64,000 nt of DNA from Mucilaginibacter segetis (GTDB lineage: Bacteria > Bacteroidota > Bacteroidia > Sphingobacteriales > Sphingobacteriaceae): assembly GCF_016522075.1 (NCBI RefSeq), contig NZ_JAEHFW010000001.1, positions 1,860,001 through 1,924,000 on the forward strand, read 5' to 3'. This document shows, piece by piece, positions 63,452 to 64,000 of this stretch. The translations under genes and the position numbers were made by a program. Under the pieces are notes generated by a model. The model saw only the letters and a program-made list of their open reading frames with translations. It did no database searches and was not told the DNA's origin. Numbering within the stretch: the first letter of the stretch is position 1; each line of letters begins with the position of its first letter.

Positions 63452-63509
63452 TGAAAAGTTTTTTTGCAAAGATAATAAAATGTGATTGTCAGGCTAAGGT
63501 AATTTGATT

Positions 63510-63547
63510 TGGAAACTTTGAAATCCAAAAATGTTTCCATAGTTTTG
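63510..63547 (+). promoter_or_regulatory. Bacteroidota promoter with a TetR-type operator
   Basis: TTTG at 63517-63520, a 19-nt spacer, and TAGTTTTG at 63540-63547 match the consensus TTTG-N19-TAnnTTTG. The inverted repeat TGGAAAC (63510-63516) and GTTTCCA (63533-63539), with 16 nt between, straddles the -33 element and ends at the -7 box, the position of an autoregulatory repressor operator. The promoter faces the tetR gene, whose ATG lies only 7 nt downstream of the box. Confidence 0.7.
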
Positions 63548-63554
63548 ACCCAAA

Positions 63555-64000
63555 ATGTCAATTAGTCAAACACAGCGGATAATACAAGGTGGTGAGGACT
63601 TGTTTTTACAAGCCGGCATCAAAAGCGTTACCATGGATGATATAGCTAAACATTTAGGTATGTCAAAAAAAACCATATATCATTTTTTCAATGATAAAAA
63701 CGACCTGGTAATTGCCTTGGTAAAGAAAAAATTACAGGATGATGAGAATCAGATAAATGATATTATTGAACGGTCACCGAATGTAATTGAAGAGATGATC
63801 AACATGATGAAATGCTCTGAAGAAATTTTTTCGAGGATAAACCCGATAGTGATACACGATATGCAAAAATATCATCCGGAAGCTTGGGCAGAGTTTCAGA
63901 AATTCAAGGCAGAGGTATTAATTAATAAACTTGAGCAGTTATTGGCAAAAGGAATTGATCAAGGATTTATCAGACCCGATATTGACGTTAAGATATTAGC
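63555..64000 (+). CDS. TetR/AcrR-family regulator (runs off the window)
   Basis: About 148 residues are visible from the ATG at 63555. The N-terminal HTH is AGIKSVTMDDIAKHLGMSKK then TIYHFFNDKNDLV, the TetR signature, followed by the helical ligand-binding domain (EEMINMMKCSEEIFSRINPI; FQKFKAEVLINKLEQLL), which continues past base 64000. Its promoter contains a candidate operator (63510-63539). Ligand and regulon unknown; a link to purB is only positional. Confidence 0.92.
   Translation, partial: MSISQTQRIIQGGEDLFLQAGIKSVTMDDIAKHLGMSKKTIYHFFNDKNDLVIALVKKKLQDDENQINDIIERSPNVIEEMINMMKCSEEIFSRINPIVIHDMQKYHPEAWAEFQKFKAEVLINKLEQLLAKGIDQGFIRPDIDVKIL

Noticed and set aside
1..64000. CRISPR array, insertion sequence or rRNA genes
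   Set aside because: No regularly spaced direct repeats, transposase or rRNA-like sequence was seen on reading both strands.

Overview
The window is bacterial and comes from the Bacteroidota, most likely a Sphingobacteriaceae of the Mucilaginibacter/Pedobacter type. This rests on a gliding/type IX secretion pair (CHU_C-domain protein plus PorP/SprF), a PUR-family DUF3276 protein, DUF4920, large MG2/TonB-plug secreted proteins, families typical of Bacteroidota glycan degradation (GH125, GH76, GH172, DUF4965), and a promoter that matches TTTG-N19-TAnnTTTG exactly. The species call is inference.

The window has two parts of different composition. Positions 1 to about 14,870 are clearly GC-richer and look like the right-hand part of an integrative element. 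It carries a PAS sensor, an AraC/SDR pair, an AHSA1 protein, msrA with an operator cluster, a DNA-processing operon (PUR, a RadC with lost JAMM residues, a zinc-finger/GIY-YIG fusion), an ssb-comM operon, a structured 560-bp noncoding leader, and a tight operon at 8702-14575: SSB, DUF932, two small proteins, PRTRC E, PRTRC C, a 58-aa protein, an F-like protein, PRTRC B, PRTRC ThiF and a 60-aa protein. The element ends at a tRNA 3'-end fragment (to about 14876) followed by a strong terminator. From there to 64,000 the DNA is AT-rich and looks chromosomal.

The PRTRC operon is the most interesting system. It encodes what looks like a complete minimal ubiquitin-like conjugation set: a 71-aa beta-grasp-like protein ending in glycine (C), an E2-like protein whose motif NVYGNGQVC lines up with eukaryotic UBC9 (NVYPSGTVC), and a ThiF/E1 enzyme with its ATP-binding motifs. 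It sits in one operon with SSB and DUF932 at the end of a mobile element. No JAB peptidase, ParB or protein D is seen in the window.

The chromosomal part contains: an SGNH hydrolase; an aldo/keto reductase; two tandem 900-aa MG2/plug paralogues with a rhomboid protease; a conserved protein often mislabelled as a nucleotide adenylyltransferase; a same-strand run at 25.6-34.3 kb (YghZ-type reductase, VOC, NIPSNAP, GH125, GH76, DUF4965, alginate-lyase-like) consistent with alpha-mannan and uronate glycan degradation; a SulP transporter; a GAF/multi-PAS histidine kinase; two amidohydrolase-family secreted proteins with missing metal ligands; a hexuronate module (uxaC-kdgK-eda); a DEAD-box-like protein with lost catalytic motifs; GH172; an ABC exporter with an arylesterase; a Nudix-type regulator; a T9SS adhesin/PorP pair; NifU; purB; and the start of a TetR regulator with a visible operator.
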